Of a stretch of 64,000 bases of DNA, positions 44,201 to 53,777 are shown piece after piece. A model generated the notes under the pieces. That model saw nothing but the letters and a program-made list of their open reading frames with translations. It had not been told where the DNA came from and did no database searches. Origin of the DNA: Trichothecium roseum. Taxonomy: Eukaryota; Ascomycota; Sordariomycetes; Hypocreales. A program made the position numbers and the translations under genes. Position 1 is the first letter of the stretch; each line of letters begins with the position of its first letter. The stretch is from positions 124,001 through 188,000 of the forward strand of contig CM047942.1 of NCBI GenBank assembly GCA_026184415.1. Reading direction: 5' to 3'.

Positions 44201-45950
44201 TTACGACTGTCTTATGTTCTCAATAAAAAGCTGGCAGAGACGTAAAAGCTTACTTCGTTCTACTATCTGGGGTGACGGTTGGTTTTTACACCTCCTGCTA
44301 CAAGACATAGCGACAACTTACTTGTAGTCAGAAGACTAAGTGATATGATGGTTTTTGGCGAAAGAAGGGTCAGGTGATGACCCTTTGGGCTGCCTGACAC
44401 GTTAGTAAGATACCCAATTAGAAGAGAGAATCCGATAGCTGCAATTTTGACTGCTGCATGAGACTGCATACAGGTACTGCATCGCAACGTCGTTGGGCAG
44501 CTTTGCCCTGATATAGGGTAGGTGGTAGTATGGAAGATTAGTAAGTAAAAGCTGGCCCGCAGCTCAGAGGAGCGTGTCGCGAAGCACGTGATTTCGTGTC
44601 ATGGGTGGCCCGAGCGCCTCACGTCTGGTGCCAAACCGCAACGAGAATGTAGACGAGACCCACTCCCACCTGTTCGGGCGGTTGCCAAGCCTTTTTCTCT
44701 GCAGCAAATCACGAGCAGGTGAGACCTTTTTTTCTTCTTTTTTTTTTCCCTCTCGCCTCCATCCTCTGAGCCGTTTACTACTACGGAAGTATTACTACTA
44801 GTACTACGGAGTACTAGTGACCCCTACCTTTTTTAGTCCAAGATATTACGTGCAGGAGAGGTAGTAGAAGATTTGACGAATCCCTTGGGATGACGGTGAT
44901 TCAAGCAAGTCTAAAATCGTATTGACATAAAAAAGTCAAAGAAAACACCGACTCGTGAAACAGAGACCGCGTCCATGGTCGAAATAGAGTTCAATTCACT
45001 TCTTTGGAGTTGGACCCCCTCTCTTTCCCCCTTCATCGTCAGTTCGTCACAATGGTAGTCAATTGGCGCCGACGAGTTCTCTTGGGAGGGGTTTTTTTCT
45101 TCTAGCCGACCGGACCGCGCTGGGGCTGTGGTTCTTTGCGCGGTTTCTAGGCCCTACCTAGGTTGTGCGCGGCGGCGGGGGCTGGGGCTTCGAAGGCACG
45201 ATCTGGGACCTTGATTGCTGATTCCAGACATGGTAAGGTAGGGTAGGGGTTTCAAATCTGTCCAGGTGAAGTAATTCACAGGTTGATGCTGCGAGGATTT
45301 CGGTAGTGGTTTGTGAAGCGATGAGGGGTCTGCGCTCGGTACTTGGATATCCCCTCCCTCCCCCCCCCCCCCCATCACTCATAAATTCTACTCCATGTGA
45401 GAGCGTGTCTTGATGCCAATGTCCCTACCTAGGTACTGTGCTCCGTACTGTCGAGTTGGATTGGATTGGGTTCATCAGTGTACCGATTACGGTGTGCCTA
45501 GGTAGCAAGGTAGGCCAGAGAATAATAAGCGCAGGTCGTGAAAGGTCGGAGGCGCTCTTTTCCTTAGCGGGCGTAGATGGTGGGTGCCACCTCCCGCTTC
45601 CGTCGCGACGACGTGACCACGCGTAAAGGCCAGGAGCAGCCAAAGCCCTCCGGGTGCTAAACCCACCCGCAGAGCATGAGCACCACCACCACAACCACCA
45701 CAACTACCACCCTCACGCTACCTAATCCATTTTACCTCGTTTCAATATTCCGTTGCTTCAAACATTCCTCCAAGCTATATTGCCGTATTCTTTGTCGCCC
45801 ATTTTGCAGTATACCATATCTGGAATTTAGTCTCACTCAACTCGTCCGCGACTGCGACACACACACGCGACCCTACCCACGTTGCGACCAGCACCGCCCC
45901 TCCCTCTCACGACAAGATAGTATTATTTCCGCCGGCAAAGAAGCCGTTTC
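41203..45950. other. 4.7-kb gene-free region with AT-rich island
   Basis: Flanked by two divergent genes. From about 42600 to 44560 the sequence is clearly poorer in G+C than both sides, with only short open frames and nothing recognisable. This fits decayed or repeat-induced-mutated DNA, but no transposon end or domain is seen. It carries four-fifths of the CCTAGGTA-type words of the window (42368, 43050, 45155, 45426, 45497), exact 9-mers at 42607-42615 and 44805-44813, and C runs at 41796-41807 and 45360-45373. Confidence 0.5.
45360..45373. repeat. 14-nt poly-C run
   Basis: Fourteen C preceded by CCCCTCCCTC, about 580 bp upstream of the Whi5-like gene. Confidence 0.9.
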
Positions 45951-47490
45951 ATGTATTTTGGCAGTCGTATGATGGCACAGGATATACCGGCCATTCCAAT
46001 GGTCGATGAATCACTGATTTCTACCACGGTAGACGCCACTATGGCTCCCGGCCGCGTGGAGCCGACACTATCAACAACGCACAACCCCAGTTTCGCCGTC
46101 CCTCCCCCTCCAGAATCTCGACCCCACGAGCACCCCTCCAAGGAATTACATGACCAGCACATCCAACAAACACTGAATGGTGACGATCGTTTCTCTCAGA
46201 GTGATCACCGCTCAAACGATGGGTCGCAAGCCTCCAATGCGACAACAAATTCGGATCAAGTTTTTACGCCCACATCCAGCGAGAGGGAATTACCCAATGG
46301 CTCCAGTCAAGAGAGCCAGCTCCTACAGCTTTCTGCGCTGGCTGCGGCCCAGCAGAGGATGAATACGGACCCGTCGGATGCGGTTTTCACAGGGAGGAAG
46401 CGCATGGCGGACGGGGAAGTCAAGGACATCAATATTAGCCCCAAGAGAGGGCGAGGGCATTCCAGGAATCCCAGCGCCGTTAGTATGGCTTCCACAAGCG
46501 CCAGTACTGTCATTGACGTAAGTTAGAGAGGACATGACTTGCAGGATCAGTGCTGACCTGTACTAGATGACCTCCGACCTCAAGGCACGGTTGACATATG
46601 CCATGCTCAAAGTAAACAACGGCTGGCAGAGCCGGTCTCTGGACGAGGTAGAGGGCTTGGCATCGCATGCAGCTTCACCAGCATCGACCAGCTCGACAGC
46701 CCGTAGAGTATACGAGCCGTCGATTAGTCCTCAGATGACAAGCATTCCAGAGATGCAGGTCCGGCTTGCTGACGAACCCCCTTCCCAACGGCGCAAGTCA
46801 AACTCACCCCCAAATCAACTTTCCAACATACCCGGCCTCGCTCCTCCCGCATCAATCAAGCCATCAGCAGGGAATCCTCGACGAACTAACACTCCTCACT
46901 ACACGAGAACACTGGTTGGACGTGCTTATTCCGCGTCTCCTTTGGGGTCGGTGCAACCACAGCACCGAGCCATTTCAGATCTGTACTCGCCTCATCAAAA
47001 TGTCAGGGAGAAGGACGCCATTGAGTCGCTTCTATTTATGAGCAGTCCTAGTAACTCGGCCAACATGAAGCACACATATTCGCCGGTGGCTTCCCCAGGG
47101 CCCAACTCGCAACCCACACCCAGAACCGCGGCCAGACATGCCCTGCCCAGTGGGCCAAGGAAAGCCCTGCCAAACCAGCGGTCACAGCCAGCAGCCAAAA
47201 GGGTCGATTTTCATGATGCACTCTCGTATTCTCCTCGCTCTCCCATGGACCTTGATTCCCCCCGGTCATTGCACGGGACACCGCGGCGAAAGACAATAGG
47301 TACCTTGATGCGGCCGCCGACAATCGTTAGCGAGAGGGGCCTTGGATCAGGCTCTCGGATGCGCGAGCTGACAGACAAGGACATCGATAAAATGCTTGAC
47401 GAAGCTGTAGCAGCAGTCAGCAGCGCTCGCGGCGACCCTGATGGCCTTGACGATGACATGATTGAAATCCCTGCGAGGGTAGTAACATGA
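45951..47490 (+). CDS. Whi5/Nrm1-like G1/S transcriptional repressor
   Basis: Two exons, 45951-46517 and 46567-47490, 496 residues. Most of the protein is disordered and rich in Ser, Pro and Thr, with many SP/TP sites (TPTSS, ISPKRGRGH, YSPRSPMDLDSPRS, GTPRRKTIGT) suitable for cyclin-dependent kinase control. The intron lies just before the short conserved block MTSDLKARLTYAMLKVNNGWQ continuing SRSLDEVE (about 190-215), which matches the Whi5-like domain. In yeast, Whi5 and Nrm1 bind SBF or MBF through this motif, repress G1/S genes and are relieved by CDK phosphorylation. KRGRG and PRRK stretches may be nuclear signals. The first ATG (45951) is used; a second in-frame Met pair six codons later is equally possible. 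The C-terminal helix ELTDKDIDKMLDEAVAAV is conserved-looking but unnamed. Confidence 0.82.
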
Positions 47491-48170
47491 TCCCAGCTGT
47501 CTAGACCATTGCACGATGACGGGTTTTCTTTTTCTGACGAGATACCATTTTGCTTCAAACTGGTTCATTCGAATTTCCGTGCAAGGCCTTGAATCGTGCC
47601 TGGTGTTTTTTTTTTTTTTGCATTGGGTATTGGTCGGCCTCCTTTCTTTGATGACTCTGGACGATTGTAATTGGTATGAGACTTGTAATGTCCCGGGTTA
47701 TTTACTGTTTCGCATCACCTTGCGCTGTCATATTATACGCATGAAATGGGCGATGGCATCTAGCCTCTCGTGCTAATGGAGTTTGGATGGGGGGTTTGAA
47801 TGGCTAGCATACAGTATACTCCGAGGCGCTCATCTTTGGTTATGTTTGAGTTAAGAAAGGGATTCAACGTATCATGAGCCAGCTCGCGCTGTGTGACGCT
47901 CTATTAATCAATGGAGCCATTCGTGTTGTGCCTGACGCAGTGTCTAGCATGCCCTCGACAGTACGCCACATGGTGGTTTCCAACTCGACGCGGAACTCAT
48001 GACACAAGGTGTTTGTCATCCCGCGATGGGTTGACGTGCTCCCTCGCCCTCTTGGCGAAGACGTGCTGCTCCCAAGCTACCCCTTGCCCTGAAGGACGTT
48101 TCTCCCGAGATTCGCATGGGGATTACTTTGCTGGTCTCGCGGCTTACGGCTTCTGTTGCCCTGTGTAAAA

Positions 48171-48189
48171 GCAGCAGCAGCAGCAGCAG
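48171..48189. repeat. (GCA)6 microsatellite
   Basis: Six GCA units plus a trailing G, in intergenic DNA. Confidence 0.95.
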
Positions 48190-48830
48190 AGTCCTTACCT
48201 CATGGCAATCGCTGGCGATGGCCGAGCCATGCAGCGGCGCAAACAGGAGACGTGTGCCGCCGTAGATGCGAAGGAGGCGGATGCAGTATGCCACGAGAGC
48301 GGGACGAGATGAACCTAGGAGAGGATGGATCTGTGATGATGGCCATGGCCTGATGGGAGGGGTGTGCGGACGTACCTGGCGATTGGTAGTTCGCTGTGCG
48401 GTTTTCGTGATCGTGATGAGTGCGGTCGAGATGCATTCGCAAGTGAAGAGAGGAGGCGTTGCGTGGATGATGAGGGGGTGAACTTGATGGCCTCCCCCCC
48501 TGGCTCTAATCATAGAATTCATTAGTAGTAGTGGTAAAGGATAGTATCTAACGGCTTGGCCATTATTTCCCTTGCTTTCCTGTTCACTTTTTTTTCTCTT
48601 CTTTCTTTTTTGGCCAATTTTGTAGGTGACTAGATTTTAGGTTGGATATTGTTGTAGATGTGTCGTCCATGCATGGAGAGGCAGTAGGATCTGGTTCGCT
48701 GCTGACGGGCCCGTTTGACCTGGCGATGCGGGAATGCGATCCGTGATTTACGTGCATGCGTCTGATCTATGCTGCAGGAGATGATGCACCTCTTTTCTAC
48801 CCTCCGGGGTTCCTTTCGTTTTCCTTTTTA

Positions 48831-48876
48831 TTTTTTTAATTTTTTAATTTTTTAATTTTTTATTTAATTTTTTTTA
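48831..48876. repeat. T/A tandem tract, TTTTTTAA units
   Basis: About 46 nt consisting only of T and A, with three to four near-identical TTTTTTAA units. Confidence 0.85.
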
Positions 48877-49755
48877 CTCCGGACACTCACTTTCTCAGGC
48901 TGGAAGAGTAGACATGATGGTGACCCGACGGGCTGGTTCACGGCAAGGGTGGAATTAAAAGCTGGATCCATTGTTGGTCGTACAAAGTAAATGGTCCCAG
49001 AAGGGGAAAGGGAAAAGAATAAGAACCAATTAAGCTGAAGCGGGAGGCGTGATTGGAAGATGATTTTTGTTTTTGTTTTTTGACTCGGGGGTTTTTCATC
49101 AGGTAGCAGTGTGATGAGGACTGTTTTCGGCAAAAAGGGCATTTGGGTTCATGTTCTTTATTGGATATTGCGTACAATATATCAGACGTTCCGTCTATAT
49201 CTGAATCATTTCTCTTCTCCGGAGGTTGCCATCCAGCACACTAACTATGTACTTAGTTACGAGAGCTGACAGGTAAAGTTTCATTGGAGAGAGCTGGAGG
49301 CGTCTGAGCAAAACGAATTAATGTCCATACAGGTCGCACATGCTTGCTGGGTCTGTGGCTGATGGAAGTGGTCGTCCCCAGGATTAGACGCCTGAGCCAC
49401 GGTAACTCAATCTCACTCTCAATCTCCGTAGTGTCCGAAATAGTGCGCTCAAAACGAGAATCGTCAACACCGTCTCAACGCCGGAAGGCGAAGAAGAACA
49501 TGTACAGAGTAAAGACCTCTCTCTCCACTGCCTGGTGATTCAGAACACCCTCTAATACTACGGAGTACTACAGATTACTAGCATATTAGAAAGGTCCGAG
49601 TGCGCATCGGGTGGCGTCCGCTACCGTTACTCTATTTCAGCCACCGCCCACCAAGTCTCGGGCTCGGGCTGTCTCGCCTTTTCGCTCGGTACATGCCGAG
49701 CCGCCGGCTGCAGCGCGCACTGCGACCGACGGGGAGGGGCTGAAACTTGGAACAT

Positions 49756-49782
49756 TACGGAGTGAGTACTCCGTACTCCGTG
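49756..49782. repeat. Hairpin built from the recurrent 9-mer
   Basis: TACGGAGT at 49756-49763 and its complement ACTCCGTA at 49768-49775 flank GAGT, giving perfect 8-bp arms. A further overlapping near-copy TACTCCGTG follows at 49774-49782. Confidence 0.9.
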
Positions 49783-50683
49783 CACTCTCTCCTTTTCCGT
49801 CTTGTTTGTTCTCTTGCCGTTTCCCGCACTCGGCCTTGACCTCGGGAATTTAAGGCGAGCAGAGTGGGCGCGATCAAGGAACCCCCTTCCACCTCCGTAC
49901 TCCGTATTGTGATTCGTATTGGATGGAGGGAAAGGGAAGAGAGCGAGGGCACTTTCTAATTGGAAACCAGTTCATGTTTCAAATACGGAGTCGAAGCAAG
50001 AAAGAAATCTGGGACAAAACGGGGTCAAACGGGGGAATCGTCCAGTTTAGGAAGATGATAATCAGCTCTTTCAGCTGGTTGGCCAATAACGGGCGGGTAT
50101 ACGGGAATACGGCTCTTTCCACTTGCTGCATGTGCCTGGATTTTTGGAGGTTGCACGCAGCCTTTTGGCCCAATGGATCCAGTCAATCCAATCTCTTGCC
50201 GTTTATCGCAAGTAAACGGTCCCAGGGATTTCAACCCATGTTTAACCCATGCTCAATCAATCACTCGAAACCGGCAACGAACGCGTGGGAAAAAAAAAAT
50301 CAAGTCTAAAAATATCCATCTAAACGAATGCGTCCATGTCGCGCAGCACAACGAGGGGTGAAATGGTTAAAACCTATCCTTCTGCATCACTCGCATGTGC
50401 GACGTGAGAAAAGAGAAGAAAAACTCTGTTTGCTTTCCGGTAGCAGCTAAACCAGTGCTACTACTAGCATGTCCTGCTAGGTCTCATCGTCATTGTTTCG
50501 TACATCGACATTCATTCCTTTAGAGCCTAGAGCAGCGACTCCAGTCGGAAGAGAAGAAAAAAAGGTCAACAGAAAGCTTATATGAGCTGGAGATTTTGGC
50601 CACATTACCTTCTTTTTTGATCAACTTGCCTCTCTTTCCTTGATTATACACTCACTCTTTGTGGATAATCATCAAAATTCAAC

Positions 50684-52414
50684 ATGTGGTCCTTGATTGC
50701 TTTGGCGCTCGCCGGACGAGCCCTGAGCTCCGTCGTCCTTGAGAGCGTTCCCGATATGCCCTTGGGCTGGAAGGTGCTCGACGACACAGTCGACCCCGAG
50801 CAGCGACTACGACTTTCCATCGCTCTGCGCCAGCCGGACATGCAGGAACTCAACGCTCTATTCGCCGACGGCAAGCAGCATCTCACTCGCGAAGAGGCTC
50901 AGCTGCTTCGCACCCCCGACAAGGATGATGTAGAGGGCATTCAGAACTGGCTTTCCGAGCACAACATCACGCACACGAAGGTTGAGAATGACTGGATCCA
51001 TGTGCACACCACCGTGGGCAAGGCCGAGCCTCTGCTGAACATGGAGATTCGCCGTTACCAGTTCGAGGACAAGGGGCCTGCGCTGAGGACGCAAAAGTAT
51101 TCCATCCCCGACCACCTCGGCGACGCCATCAGCTTCGTTCACCCCATTGCCAACTTCATGTCGCCTAGGAAGGAGCTCACCTCCGTCTCCCCACCCATGG
51201 ATGAGGTGTCGGTCAAGGCCAGTAATTCCCCCTGCTTCAACGGGACGACACCCTCTTGCATCCGCGAGCTGTATAACATGACCAGCCCAGACGTACTGAA
51301 CACGACTTCTGGAGTGCGTCTGGGAGTTGCCGGGTTCCTCGAGGAGTACGCCAACTACGCCGACATCCACGAGTTCCTCAGCACCAACGTGCCCAAGGTT
51401 GCGGAGACGGGATACAACTTCTCCGTCGAGCTTGTCCACGGCGGCCTGAACCCGCAGGAACTGCAGGACTCGGGTTCCGAGGCTGCCCTCGATATGGAGT
51501 ATGTTATGTCCTTGGGATTCCCCGCCGATGTCACCTTTTACTCTGTCGGAGGCCGTGGTGTCAAGCTGAACGATTCCGGTGATCCGCTACCTGAGGAGTT
51601 TGTCGACAATGAGCCGTACCTCGAGTTGATTGACCATCTGCTCGACAAATCTGACGATGAGCTGCCGCACATTCTTTCCGTTTCCTATGCCGACGATGAG
51701 CTTTCCGTGCCCCGTCAGTATGCCGAACGTGTGTGCTCTTTCCTGGGTCTGCTCACTGCCCGCGGAACCAGCATTCTTGGCGGCTCGGGAGACGGAGGAC
51801 AGAGTGGTGGCCACGGCTCGACGTGCAAGACGTACGACGGTCGTAACAAGACCATGTCCGTCTTCCCCAGCACGTGCCCCTGGGTCACAGCCGTCGGCGC
51901 TACCAAGAGCAACGCAGACCCCGATGAGCCCGAGGGCGCCTCGTTCAGCGGCGGTGGCTTCTCCCAGTACTTTACGCGCCCCAAGTGGCAGGACGAGGCC
52001 GTGGAGGGCTACGTCGCGGCGCTCAACGGCACGCTGGACGGCTACTACAACGCCAGCATGCGGGCGCTGCCGGACATCTCGACCATCGGCACGCGGTTCG
52101 AGACGCTGTTCAAGGGGAAGGTGACGCCCTTGGACGGCACCAGCGCGAGCACGCCGCTGCTGGCCGCCATGATTGCGCAGATCAACGCGGCGCGGTTCGC
52201 CAAGGGCAAGCCGTCCATCGGCTGGCTGAACAAGCACCTATACTCCTCCGCGGTCGAGGCCGTGCTCAAGGACGTGACGCTGGGTACCAACAGGCCGTGT
52301 GACTTTGGTGATGCCTCGGCGGGGTGGCCCGCGACCAAGGGCTGGGATGCCATTACCGGCGTCGGCGTGCCCGATGATTTCCAGAAGCTCGTGGAGGTTC
52401 TCGTCGCCGTGTAG
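50684..52414 (+). CDS. Sedolisin (S53) family tripeptidyl peptidase-like protease, secreted
   Basis: Intronless, 576 residues. The signal peptide is about residues 1-15. The prodomain (about 20-175) includes GWKVLDDTVDPEQRLRLSIALRQ and FADGKQHLTREEAQLL. The peptidase domain begins near SPCFNGTTPSCIRELYN. Catalytic Glu about 266 and Asp about 270 are in SGSEAALDMEYV, the oxyanion Asp is in GGSGDGGQSGG, and the nucleophile Ser about 487 is in LDGTSASTPLLAAMIAQIN. The C-terminal calcium site is represented by DFGDASAGWPATKGWDAITGVGVP. S53 enzymes are activated by acid and remove tripeptides from, or cut, proteins in the acidic environment of growing fungi. The canonical SGTSAS has Asp for the first Ser (DGTSAS), a variation also seen in this group. 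Many sequons agree with secretion. Confidence 0.92.
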   Translation: MWSLIALALAGRALSSVVLESVPDMPLGWKVLDDTVDPEQRLRLSIALRQPDMQELNALFADGKQHLTREEAQLLRTPDKDDVEGIQNWLSEHNITHTKVENDWIHVHTTVGKAEPLLNMEIRRYQFEDKGPALRTQKYSIPDHLGDAISFVHPIANFMSPRKELTSVSPPMDEVSVKASNSPCFNGTTPSCIRELYNMTSPDVLNTTSGVRLGVAGFLEEYANYADIHEFLSTNVPKVAETGYNFSVELVHGGLNPQELQDSGSEAALDMEYVMSLGFPADVTFYSVGGRGVKLNDSGDPLPEEFVDNEPYLELIDHLLDKSDDELPHILSVSYADDELSVPRQYAERVCSFLGLLTARGTSILGGSGDGGQSGGHGSTCKTYDGRNKTMSVFPSTCPWVTAVGATKSNADPDEPEGASFSGGGFSQYFTRPKWQDEAVEGYVAALNGTLDGYYNASMRALPDISTIGTRFETLFKGKVTPLDGTSASTPLLAAMIAQINAARFAKGKPSIGWLNKHLYSSAVEAVLKDVTLGTNRPCDFGDASAGWPATKGWDAITGVGVPDDFQKLVEVLVAV

Positions 52415-53071
52415 GTGGTCGGGATAGATGGGTGGTCGTTGGGGGAGTTGGGGAAAGTTAATAATTACTAATAATGAAGTTTATATTCTCTTATTTGTAC
52501 CTATTCGAACCGGGTTGTTTGCATCGTCGGTTATGGCAATTAAGTCTCCTGGAATTCACGTTGGGGTTATCTGTTCATCTTGCCAAGTGCCCTGGCACGT
52601 GGAGGCCACGAGTATGTAGCAATCAACCAGTATTTGTCGATATATCCAACTTTATAAGCGCCGGGTTCTGCTGCCTCTAGCAACTGCCTCTAGATCGAGA
52701 GATTCTGGTTTGTTAGCCATTCGACTCCTACGTCCTGTAAAGCCATGTGTTTTTACGAACCCGCTAGAATCAATGACATGCGTACCGAGCCACGTATGTG
52801 TTCCATCATTGGCATTCGTAACTCTGGAATTGTGGCCACTACTTATTGTAGAAAGACGGGTGTCTGATAGGGGAGGATGGGCAGAGTGTATAAGCTCCCG
52901 TGTTCGTTTTTAGTAGTTTACTTAGGTTCGTTTTAATTGCGAAACGGATGCTCCGTGCGCCAGGCAAGGCAATGAAACGCCTGCTCGTAAAGTGATTGAC
53001 GGCGGAATCTCATGGTGATATTTGCTCTGGGTTGTACTACTAGTAGCTCCGGGGAAGGCTTGGGTACGACG
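52415..53071. other. Convergent intergenic region, no gene seen
   Basis: 3' flank of the peptidase gene and of the small predicted membrane protein. Confidence 0.5.
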
Positions 53072-53464
53072 CTAGAGCGGAGCACGGAAGGCGACTGCTG
53101 AAGATGCGGCGATGCGAGGTGCCGGTGTCAAGATGTATGTCAGCCGTTTTAGTCCATCCGGCTTCTTATCGATAGCGGGACCCCAGGGTCCAGACTTGGC
53201 AGCTCTCACTAACAGATACGCCGTAAGTGGAGTTGCAACCGCGAACAACAACAAAAGCAGCAGCAGCCGTTCAGGGCGCTTGTAGATCAGCAGGCAGGCG
53301 CGTCAGGTTCAAGCTCGAGCTTGGCCACTGCTGCTAGTAGCGACCTCAGATTCGTACCGCTTCTCACCTTGATCTCAGCGCTGAATTCTTCTTCGTTTTT
53401 AAAACTCGCATATTGACAAGATCCAACCCTTTTCTCTCACCGTCAATTCTTCGCGTACGTCCAT
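53072..53464 (-). CDS. Possible small single-span membrane protein (76 aa)
   Basis: Tentative model with two exons, 53464-53441 and 53278-53072. Joined with donor GTGAGA and acceptor CTACAAG (both phase 0), it starts MDVREELTRPERLLLLLLL and has one hydrophobic helix (LLLLLLLFAVATPLTAYLLV). The short tail begins RAAKSGPWGPAIDKKPDG. The charge pattern (acidic N-terminus, RPER before the helix, RAAK after it) looks like a genuine small organellar or ER membrane protein. I do not recognise a family. The acceptor is the less common AAG and the intron (162 nt) is longer than most here. It would be divergent from the sirtuin gene with 313 bp between start codons. Alternatives: a longer product with different upstream exons, or no gene. 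Confidence 0.35.
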
Positions 53465-53488
53465 TGAGCAGCTATTCTGGAAATAGTG

Positions 53489-53514
53489 AAAAAAAAACAC
53501 ACACACACACACAC
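53489..53514. repeat. A-run and (AC)9 microsatellite in a divergent promoter
   Basis: Nine A then nine AC units (53497-53514), between the putative small membrane protein and the sirtuin gene. Confidence 0.95.
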
Positions 53515-53777
53515 GCCTGGTGCAATTGCTTTTGTCAACTATCCATTGCAACTCGAATCCTACGACCCAACCCTGCCATTGTGTGACACATCATATAGCC
53601 GCACTAGACGAATCACGAACGGAACCTCTTGGCAAATACGATGCTTGCGACGGCAATTAATTCGACTGATACCTGATTCACGAGCCGGGAGGCGCGCCTG
53701 AGATTACAATTGTGATCGTAGACGGACTCTCCCAAGCTTGTCGAGTCGCGCCCCTCTAGAGAGGGACAACCAGCACG

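Larger units (their letters stand above)
47491..50683. other. 3.2-kb intergenic region with several simple repeats
   Basis: No gene recognised. Includes a (GCA)6 tract (48171-48189), a T/A tract with TTTTTTAA units (48831-48876), and a cluster of the 9-mer (49559-49567, 49767-49775, 49898-49906) with a hairpin at 49756-49775. A minus-strand open frame at 48016-48522 lacks any domain pattern. Confidence 0.5.

Noticed and set aside
48016..48522. Minus-strand frame of 168 codons
   Set aside because: Low-complexity Ser/His/Leu-rich translation across a (GCA)n repeat; no splice or family support.
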